From Brevundimonas mediterranea (GTDB taxonomy: Bacteria > Pseudomonadota > Alphaproteobacteria > Caulobacterales > Caulobacteraceae): 64,000 nt of DNA. The stretch's first letter is position 1. Every line of letters starts with the position of its first letter. The stretch covers positions 1,178,001-1,242,000 of the forward strand of contig NZ_JACIDA010000001.1 of the NCBI RefSeq assembly GCF_014196125.1. The letters run 5' to 3'. This document shows, one piece after another, positions 57,070-64,000 of this stretch. The position numbers and the translations under genes are program-made. A model generated the notes under the pieces. The model had not been told where the DNA came from, did no database searches, and worked only from the letters and a program-made list of their open reading frames with translations.

Positions 57070-58130
57070 TGCGCGGCGTGGGCGTGGGGCGCAAGATTGC
57101 GGTTCGCGTGACTCTGGTCACCCTGACCGGCTTCCTGCTCAGCGCCCTGTGTGCCTTTTTCGTCTACGCCTGGGTGTTCGAGAACCATCCTGACGCCGTC
57201 GCCGCGCCGCACCACTGGACGCCGCAGGCCATTGATTATGGCGTGATCGCCGCCGCCGTCCTCCTTGCGGTCGGCGTCTCCGTGCTGGCCGGCGCGCAGT
57301 TGGCGCGCCGCATCGTCCTGCCCCTGGCCTCATTGACCGCCGCCGCCCGTCGGATCACGGACGGCGATCTGACCGCCCGCGCCGTGGTCGGCCGTCGCGC
57401 CTTGGGCGAGACCGCTCAGTTGGTCACAGACTTCAACCGTATGGCGGAACGGCTGGAAGCCCTGGCCGCCGGCATGATCACCTGGAACGCCAAGATCGCC
57501 CACGAACTGCGGACCCCCGTCACCATCCTGAAAGGCCGGCTGGAAGGCGTGGCGGACGGGGTGTTCGAGATCGACGACCGCACCGTGACCAGTTTGCTGC
57601 GTCAGGTCGACAGCCTGGCGCGCGTGGTCGAGGATCTTCGGGTCGTCAGCCTGGCCGACAGCGACCACCTGGACCTCGAACTCGAGACCGTCGACCTGGC
57701 CGAGGTCGTGGGCGACCTGCGTAACGTGGTCCAACCAGGCCTGACGTCCGCCGGGTTCGAGACGATCTGGCGTCTGGAGCCTGCCGTCATCGACTGTGAT
57801 CCCACACGCCTGCGGCAGGCGGCTCTGGCCCTGATCGAAAACGCGCGCTGCCACGCCACCCCCGGCCCCCTGTGCATCCGCACCGCCCCGTTCGGCGGCG
57901 TCGTGCGGATGTCGGTCGAGGACGGCGGCCCTGGCATAGACGCGGACCGCGCCGCCCAGGTTTTCGAGCCCTTCAAACGCCACACCACCTATGCCTCCGG
58001 GTCCGGCCTGGGGCTGGCGGTGGTGCGGGCGGTCGCAGACGCGCATCACGGCCGGGCCTTCCATCGCACCACAGTCGGCGGCGGCTCGCTGTTCACCGTG
58101 GAAATCCCCCGCGCGACCGAGCCGAACTGA
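57069..58130 (+). CDS. BaeS-like sensor histidine kinase
   Basis: The 353-residue product has two membrane helices (about 10-36 and 55-79), a short periplasmic loop of about 20 residues, a HAMP domain (ITDGDLTARAVVG), the H-box IAHELRTP with His145 and ATP-binding motifs LIENARCHA (N-box variant), EDGGPGI and SGLGLAVV. The N-box has NARCH in place of the typical N-A-x-x-Y/H. The tiny sensor loop suggests signal detection within the membrane. It pairs with the response regulator directly upstream. Confidence 0.93.
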   Translation: MRGVGVGRKIAVRVTLVTLTGFLLSALCAFFVYAWVFENHPDAVAAPHHWTPQAIDYGVIAAAVLLAVGVSVLAGAQLARRIVLPLASLTAAARRITDGDLTARAVVGRRALGETAQLVTDFNRMAERLEALAAGMITWNAKIAHELRTPVTILKGRLEGVADGVFEIDDRTVTSLLRQVDSLARVVEDLRVVSLADSDHLDLELETVDLAEVVGDLRNVVQPGLTSAGFETIWRLEPAVIDCDPTRLRQAALALIENARCHATPGPLCIRTAPFGGVVRMSVEDGGPGIDADRAAQVFEPFKRHTTYASGSGLGLAVVRAVADAHHGRAFHRTTVGGGSLFTVEIPRATEPN

Positions 58131-58137
58131 ACGAACC

Positions 58138-58491
58138 TCAGGCCGAGACGGCGTAGACCCTCAGCCGATGCCCGTCCGGGTCGCGCGCCACGAAGCCGCG
58201 CCCGGCTTCCATCTCCGTCGGCGGGATCAGGATGCGCGCGCCCCGGTCCCAGCAGTCGATGTGGGCCTGTTCGACGGCCGCCGGGTCTTCGAGGGGAAAC
58301 TCCAGCTCACGCCCCACGCCCGCCTCGGCATTAGCCCGCCGCATCAGGCCCAGCGCTCGGCCCGAGCGCATCATGAACAGCGCTCGGTCCGGTCCGGCCA
58401 TCAACGGTCGGCGCCCCAGCAGCCCGGCGTAGAAGCGGGCGCTGGCTTCGGGATCGGCCACCGCCAGAAGAATGTCGTCGATGTCAGTCAT
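58138..58491 (-). CDS. VOC (glyoxalase/bleomycin resistance) family protein
   Basis: The 117-residue product has the VOC fold pattern: DDILLAVADPEASARFYAGLLG at the start and RGFVARDPDGHRLRVYAVS at the end. It is a single domain likely to act as a dimer. Metal ligands are not obvious. It lies 56 bases after the WYL regulator, in the same direction, as is common for these pairs. Confidence 0.88.
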   Translation of the reverse strand: MTDIDDILLAVADPEASARFYAGLLGRRPLMAGPDRALFMMRSGRALGLMRRANAEAGVGRELEFPLEDPAAVEQAHIDCWDRGARILIPPTEMEAGRGFVARDPDGHRLRVYAVSA

Positions 58492-58547
58492 GTTCGCCCT
58501 CCGCCCTCTATGAGAACAAACCTAGACCGTACTACTGCCAGTTCCTG

Positions 58548-59249
58548 TCAGCATGATCCCGCTTCACCCCGTTTTTCCTGCGCCTCGCGCCAGGTCTTCA
58601 GCAGGGCCTGACGGCGGGCCGGATAGCGGGCCTCCGTCACCTCGGCCTCGACGATGCGATCGGTGCGGAAACTGCGAAAATCTTGCCGCAGCTCGCACCA
58701 GGCCAGCAGCAGCCGCACCCGGTCGAAGAAGACCAGGGCGAAGGGCCAGACCACACGTTCCGACGCCGCCCCCGCCTCGTCGCGATAACAGAGCCTCAGC
58801 CGCCGCTCGGTGCGGATCGCCTTCCTCAGCAGGGCGGGATCGACCAGATCGACCGGGAACGGCGCCCCCGGCACGACCAGCAGAGCCGAGGTCTCCATCA
58901 CCTCTCTCAAATCCGGCGGCGCCACCGCCGCGATCCGCGCCAGCGCCCCCAGGGCCGCCTCGCGCATCCGCGCATCGGCCCGGTCGGCCACCCAGCGCGA
59001 GCCCAGCACCAGGGCCTCCACCTCCTCAGGCGTGAACATCAGCGGCGGCAGCAGAAACCCCGGCTTCAGCACATAGCCGACCCCCGGCTCCCCCTCGATC
59101 GTCGCCCCCTGGGCCTGCAGGCTGGCGATGTCGCGATACAGGGTGCGAAGACTGACCCCCATCTCCTCCGCCAGCGCACGGCCGCTGACCGGCCGGCGCC
59201 GCCGCCGCAGGGCGTTCAGAAGATCGAGCAGGCGTTCGGACCGGGACAC
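58548..59249 (-). CDS. WYL-domain (YafY-like) transcriptional regulator
   Basis: The 233-residue product has an N-terminal DeoR-type winged helix (RSERLLDLLNALRRRRRPVS, then GVSLRTLYRDIASLQAQGA) and a WYL domain at about 135-215 (RLRLCYRDEAGAASERVVWP and LLAWCELRQDFRSFRTDRI). It probably regulates itself and the VOC gene downstream. Ligands for WYL domains include nucleotides and nucleic acids. None is known here. Confidence 0.9.
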   Translation of the reverse strand: MSRSERLLDLLNALRRRRRPVSGRALAEEMGVSLRTLYRDIASLQAQGATIEGEPGVGYVLKPGFLLPPLMFTPEEVEALVLGSRWVADRADARMREAALGALARIAAVAPPDLREVMETSALLVVPGAPFPVDLVDPALLRKAIRTERRLRLCYRDEAGAASERVVWPFALVFFDRVRLLLAWCELRQDFRSFRTDRIVEAEVTEARYPARRQALLKTWREAQEKRGEAGSC

Positions 59250-59395
59250 GGCGCGATCCTAGCAGACCTGCTGCCAGAAAGCGGCAGCATCCATCCTCCT
59301 CAACCCCGTCCTGGACGCCATCTGTCGCACCCGCTTTTCGTCAGTCTGTCATATGGAGCCGTTAGGCGGGGTCGAACCCTGCCGGACCCCGTCGC

Positions 59396-60898
59396 ATGAC
59401 CCTTCGCCCTCACGCCGCGATGCTGATCGCCCTGACCGTCGTCGCCGCGCCGGCCTTTGCGCACGAGGGGCACGACCACCACCATCCGGCCCGGCTCCAG
59501 CCGGTCGCGCCCGCCGCAGGCTCAGCTACGGACGAAGCGCGGACCTGGCTGGCTGGCGACCACCACGTCCACAGCCGCTACAGCGTCGGCTATACGCCAG
59601 ACCCGACGGACCCCGACGTCCCGCCCACGGCCGTCATCGCCGGCGACGCCGTCTATCCGATCCCACAGAACGCCCGCATGGCCCATCATTTCGGCCTGGC
59701 CTGGATGGTCTCGACCGATCACGGCGGCCCCAACCATTCCAAGCTGAACGCCGAACAGGCCTATCCCGAACTGCTGATGGCCCGGCGGGAAATCCCCGAC
59801 CTGCTGCTCTTCTACGGTATGGAGTTCGACACCCCCGGCGGCGACCATTCCAGCCTGATCCTGCCCCGCACCGAGGCCGAGCGCGACACCCTGCGCGATC
59901 TCGAAAGCCGCTTCGCCAAGCGCGAGGCCTGGCCCAACGACCCCGCTCGCGATCAGGAGCCGCGCATGATCGAGGCCCTGCGGGTCATGGACGGTCTCAA
60001 CGACCGGCCCGTGGTGATCGCCAACCACCCGTCGCGCTCGGCGACGGGCCTGGGCGAATACGGTCAGTACGACCCGGCAGAGCTGCGCGACTGGAACGAC
60101 ACCGCCCCGCGCGTCGCGGTCGGCATGGAGGGCGCGCCGGGCCACCAGGCCGCAACCCTGAACCCCGACGGCTCGATCAAGTCCGACGGCGTGCGCGGCA
60201 TCTATGGCCGCGCCCCCACCATGGGCGGTTTCGACCAGATGACGGCCCGGCTGGGCGGCTTCTGGGATTCCATGTTGGGCGAGGGCCGCCGCTGGTGGAT
60301 CACCTCGACCTCCGACTCCCATCGCCACTACAGCGAAGGCGGCGCCGACTTCTGGCCCGGCGAATATTCCAAGACCTATGTCCTGGCCCGCCGCGACCAT
60401 GCCGATGTGCTGGACGGCCTGCGCGAGGGCCGCATCTTCGTCACCACCGGCGACCTGATCTCCGAACTGGACGTGACGGCGCAATCCGGCGGCCATTCGG
60501 CCGGGATCGGCGGCCGCCTCGCGACCCCCGCCGACCAGCCCGTCGTCGTCACCATCCGCCTGCGCGATCCCGCCGGCCCCAACGCCTCGGGCAAGGACAG
60601 CGCCGTCGCCCGCCTGGACCTGATCGTCGGCGACGTCACCGGCCCCCGCCCCGACCGCGACGCCGACCACAACCCCTCCACCCGGGTCGAGCGCCGCTTC
60701 ACCGCCGCCGACTGGACCCGCGACGGCGAGATCATCACCGTCCGCCACAACCTCCCCGCCTCGCCCACGCCCCGCTACATCCGCGTCCGCGGAACCAACG
60801 GCGCCGAGCTTGAGCCCACGCCCGACCCCGCCGGCGAAGACCCCTGGAGCGACCTGTGGTTCTACGCCAACCCGGTGTTCATCACGCCGCAGGGGTGA
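59396..60898 (+). CDS. PHP-type metallohydrolase (CehA/McbA-like), secreted
   Basis: The 500-residue product has a signal peptide (about 1-22) followed by a His-rich stretch (HEGHDHHHP) and PHP-like metal motifs: GDHHVHSRYSVGYT, VSTDHGGPNHS, IANHPSR and TSTSDSHRH. CehA/McbA proteins hydrolyse carbamate esters or act as phosphoesterases, usually in the periplasm. No substrate can be named. The region after about residue 370 is beta-rich. A 486-residue frame in another phase across the gene is a GC-bias shadow. Confidence 0.85.
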   Translation: MTLRPHAAMLIALTVVAAPAFAHEGHDHHHPARLQPVAPAAGSATDEARTWLAGDHHVHSRYSVGYTPDPTDPDVPPTAVIAGDAVYPIPQNARMAHHFGLAWMVSTDHGGPNHSKLNAEQAYPELLMARREIPDLLLFYGMEFDTPGGDHSSLILPRTEAERDTLRDLESRFAKREAWPNDPARDQEPRMIEALRVMDGLNDRPVVIANHPSRSATGLGEYGQYDPAELRDWNDTAPRVAVGMEGAPGHQAATLNPDGSIKSDGVRGIYGRAPTMGGFDQMTARLGGFWDSMLGEGRRWWITSTSDSHRHYSEGGADFWPGEYSKTYVLARRDHADVLDGLREGRIFVTTGDLISELDVTAQSGGHSAGIGGRLATPADQPVVVTIRLRDPAGPNASGKDSAVARLDLIVGDVTGPRPDRDADHNPSTRVERRFTAADWTRDGEIITVRHNLPASPTPRYIRVRGTNGAELEPTPDPAGEDPWSDLWFYANPVFITPQG

Positions 60899-60914
60899 GG
60901 GCTTCTCAAAAGTC

Positions 60915-61862
60915 CTAGTCGGTCTGGTTCGTCCGTGACTGATGCCCCAGGAAGACCTCGACCTGGGGATGAGCGGCGGCGAAGCGGCGCAGACGGTCCG
61001 CAGACGCTTCCGCCTCGACCCGGCCCGAGGCCGGCGCCGGCTGGGGCATGGCCTGTTCCCAGCCCAGCCGCGTCGACACCGCGTCGCCGACCACCAGTTT
61101 CGGGCCGTCCACCGCATTGATCAGATAGCCGGTTGAGCCGGGTGAATGCCCCGGCAGGCTCAAGGCCCAGACCGACCCGTCGCCGAAAATATCGATGATC
61201 CCGGCGAAAGCCCCATCGGGATCGGGCGTGAACGCCCATTCGTGCAACGGCCCCTTCCCCTCCAGCGCAATATCCGCCGGCCGTCCGATCAGGCGGTACG
61301 TCCAGCTCCGCTCCTCGGCGTCCCCGCGACCGACATAGACAGGGGTGTCCGCCGACATGTCCAACAGCCCGCCCACATGGTCGAAATGCAGATGGGTCAG
61401 GAAGACGGCGCGCGGCGACGCCCGCCTTGGCAGCCATTCGGCCGTAGTCTGCTCGACCCTTATATTCAGATCGCGCAAGGCACGCCGCATCAGCGGATTC
61501 AGCCGCGGCTCCAGATCAGCCGAAACGCCGCTGTCGATCAGATATCGACCGAACCGGGGGTGGTCGATGACATAGGCATAGATCACCGCCTCTTCCGTCC
61601 CCTTGGGAACGCCGGCGGTACGGGGGTCATCGCGATCGATGAACGCCCCGCGTCCCGCCGTCCATCGCGCGAAGACAACCCGCTCGAAAGTCACGACGCC
61701 GCGCTGGGACAGGCTGGCTTCCAGGGCGGAGGCGCGCGAGGGCGCGCCCAGTTCAGAGACGACGACAGGGTGGACCGCCGCCACGGTGGCGCATCCGCCG
61801 GACGCAAACAGGAGGACAGGCATGACAAGCCCGATCCATCGTGAAATCCTCGGCGATCCCAT
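60915..61862 (-). CDS. MBL-fold hydrolase, lipoprotein
   Basis: The 315-residue product (ATG 61862) has a lipoprotein signal with SGGC (Cys24) and a metallo-beta-lactamase fold with THLHFDHVGG (metal ligands), LPGHSPGS and VVGDAV, plus VFLGHQS near the end. It resembles lactonase-type MBL enzymes (AHL lactonase group), but the substrate is inferred weakly. Alternative starts at 61892 and 61823 exist. It converges with the PHP-type gene. Confidence 0.85.
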   Translation of the reverse strand: MGSPRISRWIGLVMPVLLFASGGCATVAAVHPVVVSELGAPSRASALEASLSQRGVVTFERVVFARWTAGRGAFIDRDDPRTAGVPKGTEEAVIYAYVIDHPRFGRYLIDSGVSADLEPRLNPLMRRALRDLNIRVEQTTAEWLPRRASPRAVFLTHLHFDHVGGLLDMSADTPVYVGRGDAEERSWTYRLIGRPADIALEGKGPLHEWAFTPDPDGAFAGIIDIFGDGSVWALSLPGHSPGSTGYLINAVDGPKLVVGDAVSTRLGWEQAMPQPAPASGRVEAEASADRLRRFAAAHPQVEVFLGHQSRTNQTD

Positions 61863-61940
61863 GCGGCGTCTCCCATGCTTGCTTAACGTCACATATCGAA
61901 ATACATAAAAATATATCTGTCAATCAAAGAGACCGTGGTT

Positions 61941-62543
61941 ATGGCCACCATCGTGGAACTCCCGCCCCCGGTTCCGGGCGAGGCCGCCTCCCTGACGAGA
62001 ATCAGAGGTCTCAGCCGCCCGCTGGAATGGCTGTTCGCCGCCCTCTTCGTCATCGGCGCCGTGATCTTGGCCACGGCTGTCGTCGGCGTTCTGGCCTATG
62101 ACGGACCGCGACTTCAGGTTCGGCCAGGCGGGATGCAGATAATGCTGGGCCGCGACGTCCCGCCTCTGCCCCCCGGCTGGACCACGGTCGGGGTCCTGCC
62201 CTTCACCCGCAAGCTGGCCCTGGCGTGTTCGGCCACCTTGATGATCGGTCCAGCCCTGGCCGTTCTGTGGGAGTTGCGACGACTGTTCGGCCTCTACCAC
62301 GCGGGAATCGTGCTTGGGGCGGAGAACGCCCGCTGCATCGGCCGGATCGCCCTCTGGCTCCTGGCCTACGCCGTGGCGCCGACGGTGGGACATATCCTGG
62401 TCAGCGCCAGCGGCTTTGACGATGACGGCTGGCTCAGGCTCGACAGCGCCAAGGCCCTCTGCCTGGGCCTTGTGCTGCTGGTCATCGCTCGCGTGATGCA
62501 GTTGGGCGCCGAGGTCCACGACGACGCTTCGAGGTTTGTCTGA
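61941..62543 (+). CDS. DUF2975 membrane protein
   Basis: The 200-residue product has four membrane segments (about 31-55, 93-112, 137-155, 168-187) and family motifs LWELRRLFGLYHAGIVLGAENARCIGR. DUF2975 proteins are uncharacterised and nearly always sit beside a small YozG-like XRE regulator, as here (one-base overlap, TGATG). ATG 61941 is chosen over GTG 61935. Confidence 0.87.
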   Translation: MATIVELPPPVPGEAASLTRIRGLSRPLEWLFAALFVIGAVILATAVVGVLAYDGPRLQVRPGGMQIMLGRDVPPLPPGWTTVGVLPFTRKLALACSATLMIGPALAVLWELRRLFGLYHAGIVLGAENARCIGRIALWLLAYAVAPTVGHILVSASGFDDDGWLRLDSAKALCLGLVLLVIARVMQLGAEVHDDASRFV

Positions 62544-62815
62544 TGCCCATCATCCTGCGTCTCGATGTAGTCATGGCCCGGCGCAAGGTGCGCTCCAACG
62601 TCCTGGCGCGCGCCATCGGCATTTCGGAAACCAATCTGTCCCTGCTGAAATCGGGCAAGGTGCGGGGGCTGAGGTTCGACACCCTGGAAGCTCTCTGCCG
62701 CTATCTGGACTGCGCGCCGGGCGATATTCTCGAATATGCGCCCGATGAGGACGAGAATGAGGATCAGACCCTCGTCCCGACCTCCACGGCCCGTCGGCTA
62801 TCCAGACTTGGCTAG
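62543..62815 (+). CDS. YozG-like XRE family regulator
   Basis: The 90-residue product is mostly one Cro/CI-type helix-turn-helix: LDVVMARRKVRSNVLARAIG, ISETNLSLLKSGKVRGLRFD and LEALCRYLDCAPGDILEY. It probably controls the DUF2975 gene with which it overlaps. An acidic stretch and short tail follow the HTH domain. Confidence 0.92.
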   Translation: MPIILRLDVVMARRKVRSNVLARAIGISETNLSLLKSGKVRGLRFDTLEALCRYLDCAPGDILEYAPDEDENEDQTLVPTSTARRLSRLG

Positions 62816-62825
62816 GCCTGATCCC

Positions 62826-63317
62826 CTAAGCCGCCTCGTCCCTCGGCATCACATCCCCCACCGTCGGCCGGTTCTCCGCCCGCGTCAGCAGGATCTCCTT
62901 CGGCTTGACGATCTCGCCGCAGCAGCCGCAGGCGATGCGCGGCGTCAGGGTCTGGCCGCAGGTCGAGTGGACCATTTCGATGCCGCAGTCGGTCTCGCCA
63001 TAGACGTGTTTGGCGCCCCAGCCGTGCAGGGTCACCAGAACCCCGTACAGATCCTTGCCCTTGGCGGTCAGCACATATTCGTTGCGCGGCGGACGTTCCG
63101 AATAGGGGCGCGGCTCCAGCACCCCGTGCTGGACCAGGCTTTTCAGACGCGCGGCCAGGACGTTGCGCGCCACGCCCAGATTGTCCTGCCACTGTTCGAA
63201 TCGGCGCACCCCGTTGAAGGCGTCGCGGATGACCAGCAGGGTCCACGGATCACCGATCACCTCCAGCGTGGCGGCGATGGAGCAGCTTTGGCGGCTGTAG
63301 TCTGCGGTGCGTCCCAT
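62826..63317 (-). CDS. HxlR-family transcriptional regulator
   Basis: The 163-residue product has the HxlR winged helix (CSIAATLEVIGDPWTLLVIRD, RRFEQWQDNLGVARNVLAARL, GVLEPRPYSERPPRNEYVLT) and a C-terminal zinc-ribbon-like part with CGQ and CGCCGE motifs. The HxlR signature Cys near the N-terminus is present. It is divergent from the acyl-CoA thioesterase gene and may control it. Confidence 0.92.
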   Translation of the reverse strand: MGRTADYSRQSCSIAATLEVIGDPWTLLVIRDAFNGVRRFEQWQDNLGVARNVLAARLKSLVQHGVLEPRPYSERPPRNEYVLTAKGKDLYGVLVTLHGWGAKHVYGETDCGIEMVHSTCGQTLTPRIACGCCGEIVKPKEILLTRAENRPTVGDVMPRDEAA

Positions 63318-63438
63318 GCGACAAAAGTGACCTCGCGTCAGCCGCTTGGCAAGAGGGTTGCCAAACCGAACCCGCTAAGTCAGTCTTGTTTGACAACGGA
63401 CTGACAAACCTCCCGGTTCGCCACCCTTGTTCCCGACT

Positions 63439-63467
63439 GGCGGAAGGCTCTCTTTTAGCCTTCCGCC
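63439..63467. repeat. hairpin upstream of thioesterase start
   Basis: GGCGGAAGGCT and AGCCTTCCGCC form an 11-bp perfect stem with a 7-base loop, followed by a pyrimidine-rich TCTTCTTCG. It lies 29 bases before the thioesterase ATG. It could be a terminator, an attenuator or an operator. Confidence 0.65.
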
Positions 63468-63496
63468 TCTTCTTCGCCTGACGCAGGATCGCGCCC

Positions 63497-64000
63497 ATGG
63501 CTCACATGACGACTCCCATTTCCCTCGACGCCGCCCTGGCCTTCCACACTTTGGACGACGGCGGCCTGTCGGCGCCCGTTCCCGGTCATTTCTCCAACGG
63601 CCCCTCGGGCCTGGCGCCGGAAAAGGGCTTCCCCTTCGGCGGCCTGCTGGCGGCCCTGTGCGCCCAGTCGATGCGTCAGGGCCTGTCCCTGACCGCGCCG
63701 CTGCGCACCCTGTCGGTCCAGTATCTGTCGGCCGCCAAGTTCGGTGATCAGGTCGCCTTTCGTCCGCGCCTGCTGCGCGGCGGCCGCAACGTCGTCTATG
63801 CGGCGGTCGAGGCCGAGCAGGACGGCCGCATGACCCATCACGCCACCGGCACCTATGGCCTGGACGGGGACACGCCGCCCCTCACCCCGCTTCATCTGCC
63901 GCCGCCCCCGCTGGACAGCCTGAACCCCGCCGCCACCATCCAGGGGCCGATGTCGCCCCACTTCGCCCAGCACGTCGAATACCGGTTCGACGGCGGCCCC
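63497..64000 (+). CDS. acyl-CoA thioesterase family protein (partial, 3' end outside window)
   Basis: The 168 residues visible from ATG 63497 read in frame to the window end with no stop. They include the hot-dog thioesterase pattern GFPFGGLLAALCAQSMRQGL and TLSVQYLSAAKFGDQVAFRP. The Asp/Gly features of TesB-like two-hot-dog proteins are plausible. It is probably a cytoplasmic acyl-CoA hydrolase. The remainder lies outside the window. Confidence 0.8.
   Translation, partial: MAHMTTPISLDAALAFHTLDDGGLSAPVPGHFSNGPSGLAPEKGFPFGGLLAALCAQSMRQGLSLTAPLRTLSVQYLSAAKFGDQVAFRPRLLRGGRNVVYAAVEAEQDGRMTHHATGTYGLDGDTPPLTPLHLPPPPLDSLNPAATIQGPMSPHFAQHVEYRFDGGP

Noticed and set aside
59365..59395. GGTCGAACC-like element resembling a tRNA T-loop
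   Set aside because: No acceptor or anticodon stem can be built around it, so it is a chance similarity in a leader region.
59353..60813. 486-residue frame overlapping the PHP-type gene
   Set aside because: It is Arg/Pro/Gly-rich with no homology and lies in another phase of a clear gene, a GC-bias shadow.

Overview
The window looks like a chromosome segment of a Caulobacterales bacterium, most probably Brevundimonas or a close relative. The DNA is GC-rich. It carries a SciP (CtrA-inhibitor) homologue next to flgE, a CtrA-like box, sigma-54-type promoter elements in a flagellar cluster, and several TonB-dependent receptors. The genus assignment is inference from gene content. I found no rRNA, tRNA or CRISPR array.

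Layout. 1-2.64 kb: a small operon of isochorismatase-like hydrolase, short acidic protein, XapX protein and a Tat-exported amidohydrolase whose 3' end is missing. 2.64-17.08 kb: an accessory island lying against the 3' end of guaA. Its tyrosine recombinase is adjacent to guaA and its far edge is a broken ParB-like gene fused to the broken amidohydrolase, which suggests a deletion. Cargo is defence-like: a 1249-aa Mrr-nuclease/STAND-NTPase protein resembling Avs, a four-gene run (frameshifted HNH endonuclease, Cys-His-Asp protein, DUF4238, Schlafen AlbA_2), an AbiE toxin-antitoxin pair, a small PD-(D/E)XK protein, an AlpA-type regulator and unknown ORFs.

17-22.5 kb: a tightly packed operon guaB-MAPEG-rsmB-nucleosidase-guaA. 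22.6-30 kb: DUF2061 protein, RlmE, cyclophilin, an MBOAT plus two SGNH O-acetylation cluster, DUF2177 and a cyclopropane-fatty-acid synthase homologue. 30-36.4 kb: 3-oxoacid CoA-transferase, an oxygenase-like protein without Rieske ligands, and an Mla-type lipid transport operon. 36.6-39.3 kb: UdgX-type uracil-DNA glycosylase fusion with a radical SAM partner. 39.4-47.9 kb: flagellar genes flgL, flgK (one strand) and fliK, flgD, flgE, sciP (other strand).

48-64 kb: mnmA, tonB, a TonB receptor overlapping a di-haem peroxidase gene, a second TonB receptor, a BaeRS-like two-component system, VOC protein with WYL regulator, a PHP-type metallohydrolase, an MBL lipoprotein, a DUF2975/XRE pair, an HxlR regulator and the start of an acyl-CoA thioesterase cut by the window edge.

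The most interesting part is the guaA island: its architecture, its rearranged left edge and its candidate defence genes.
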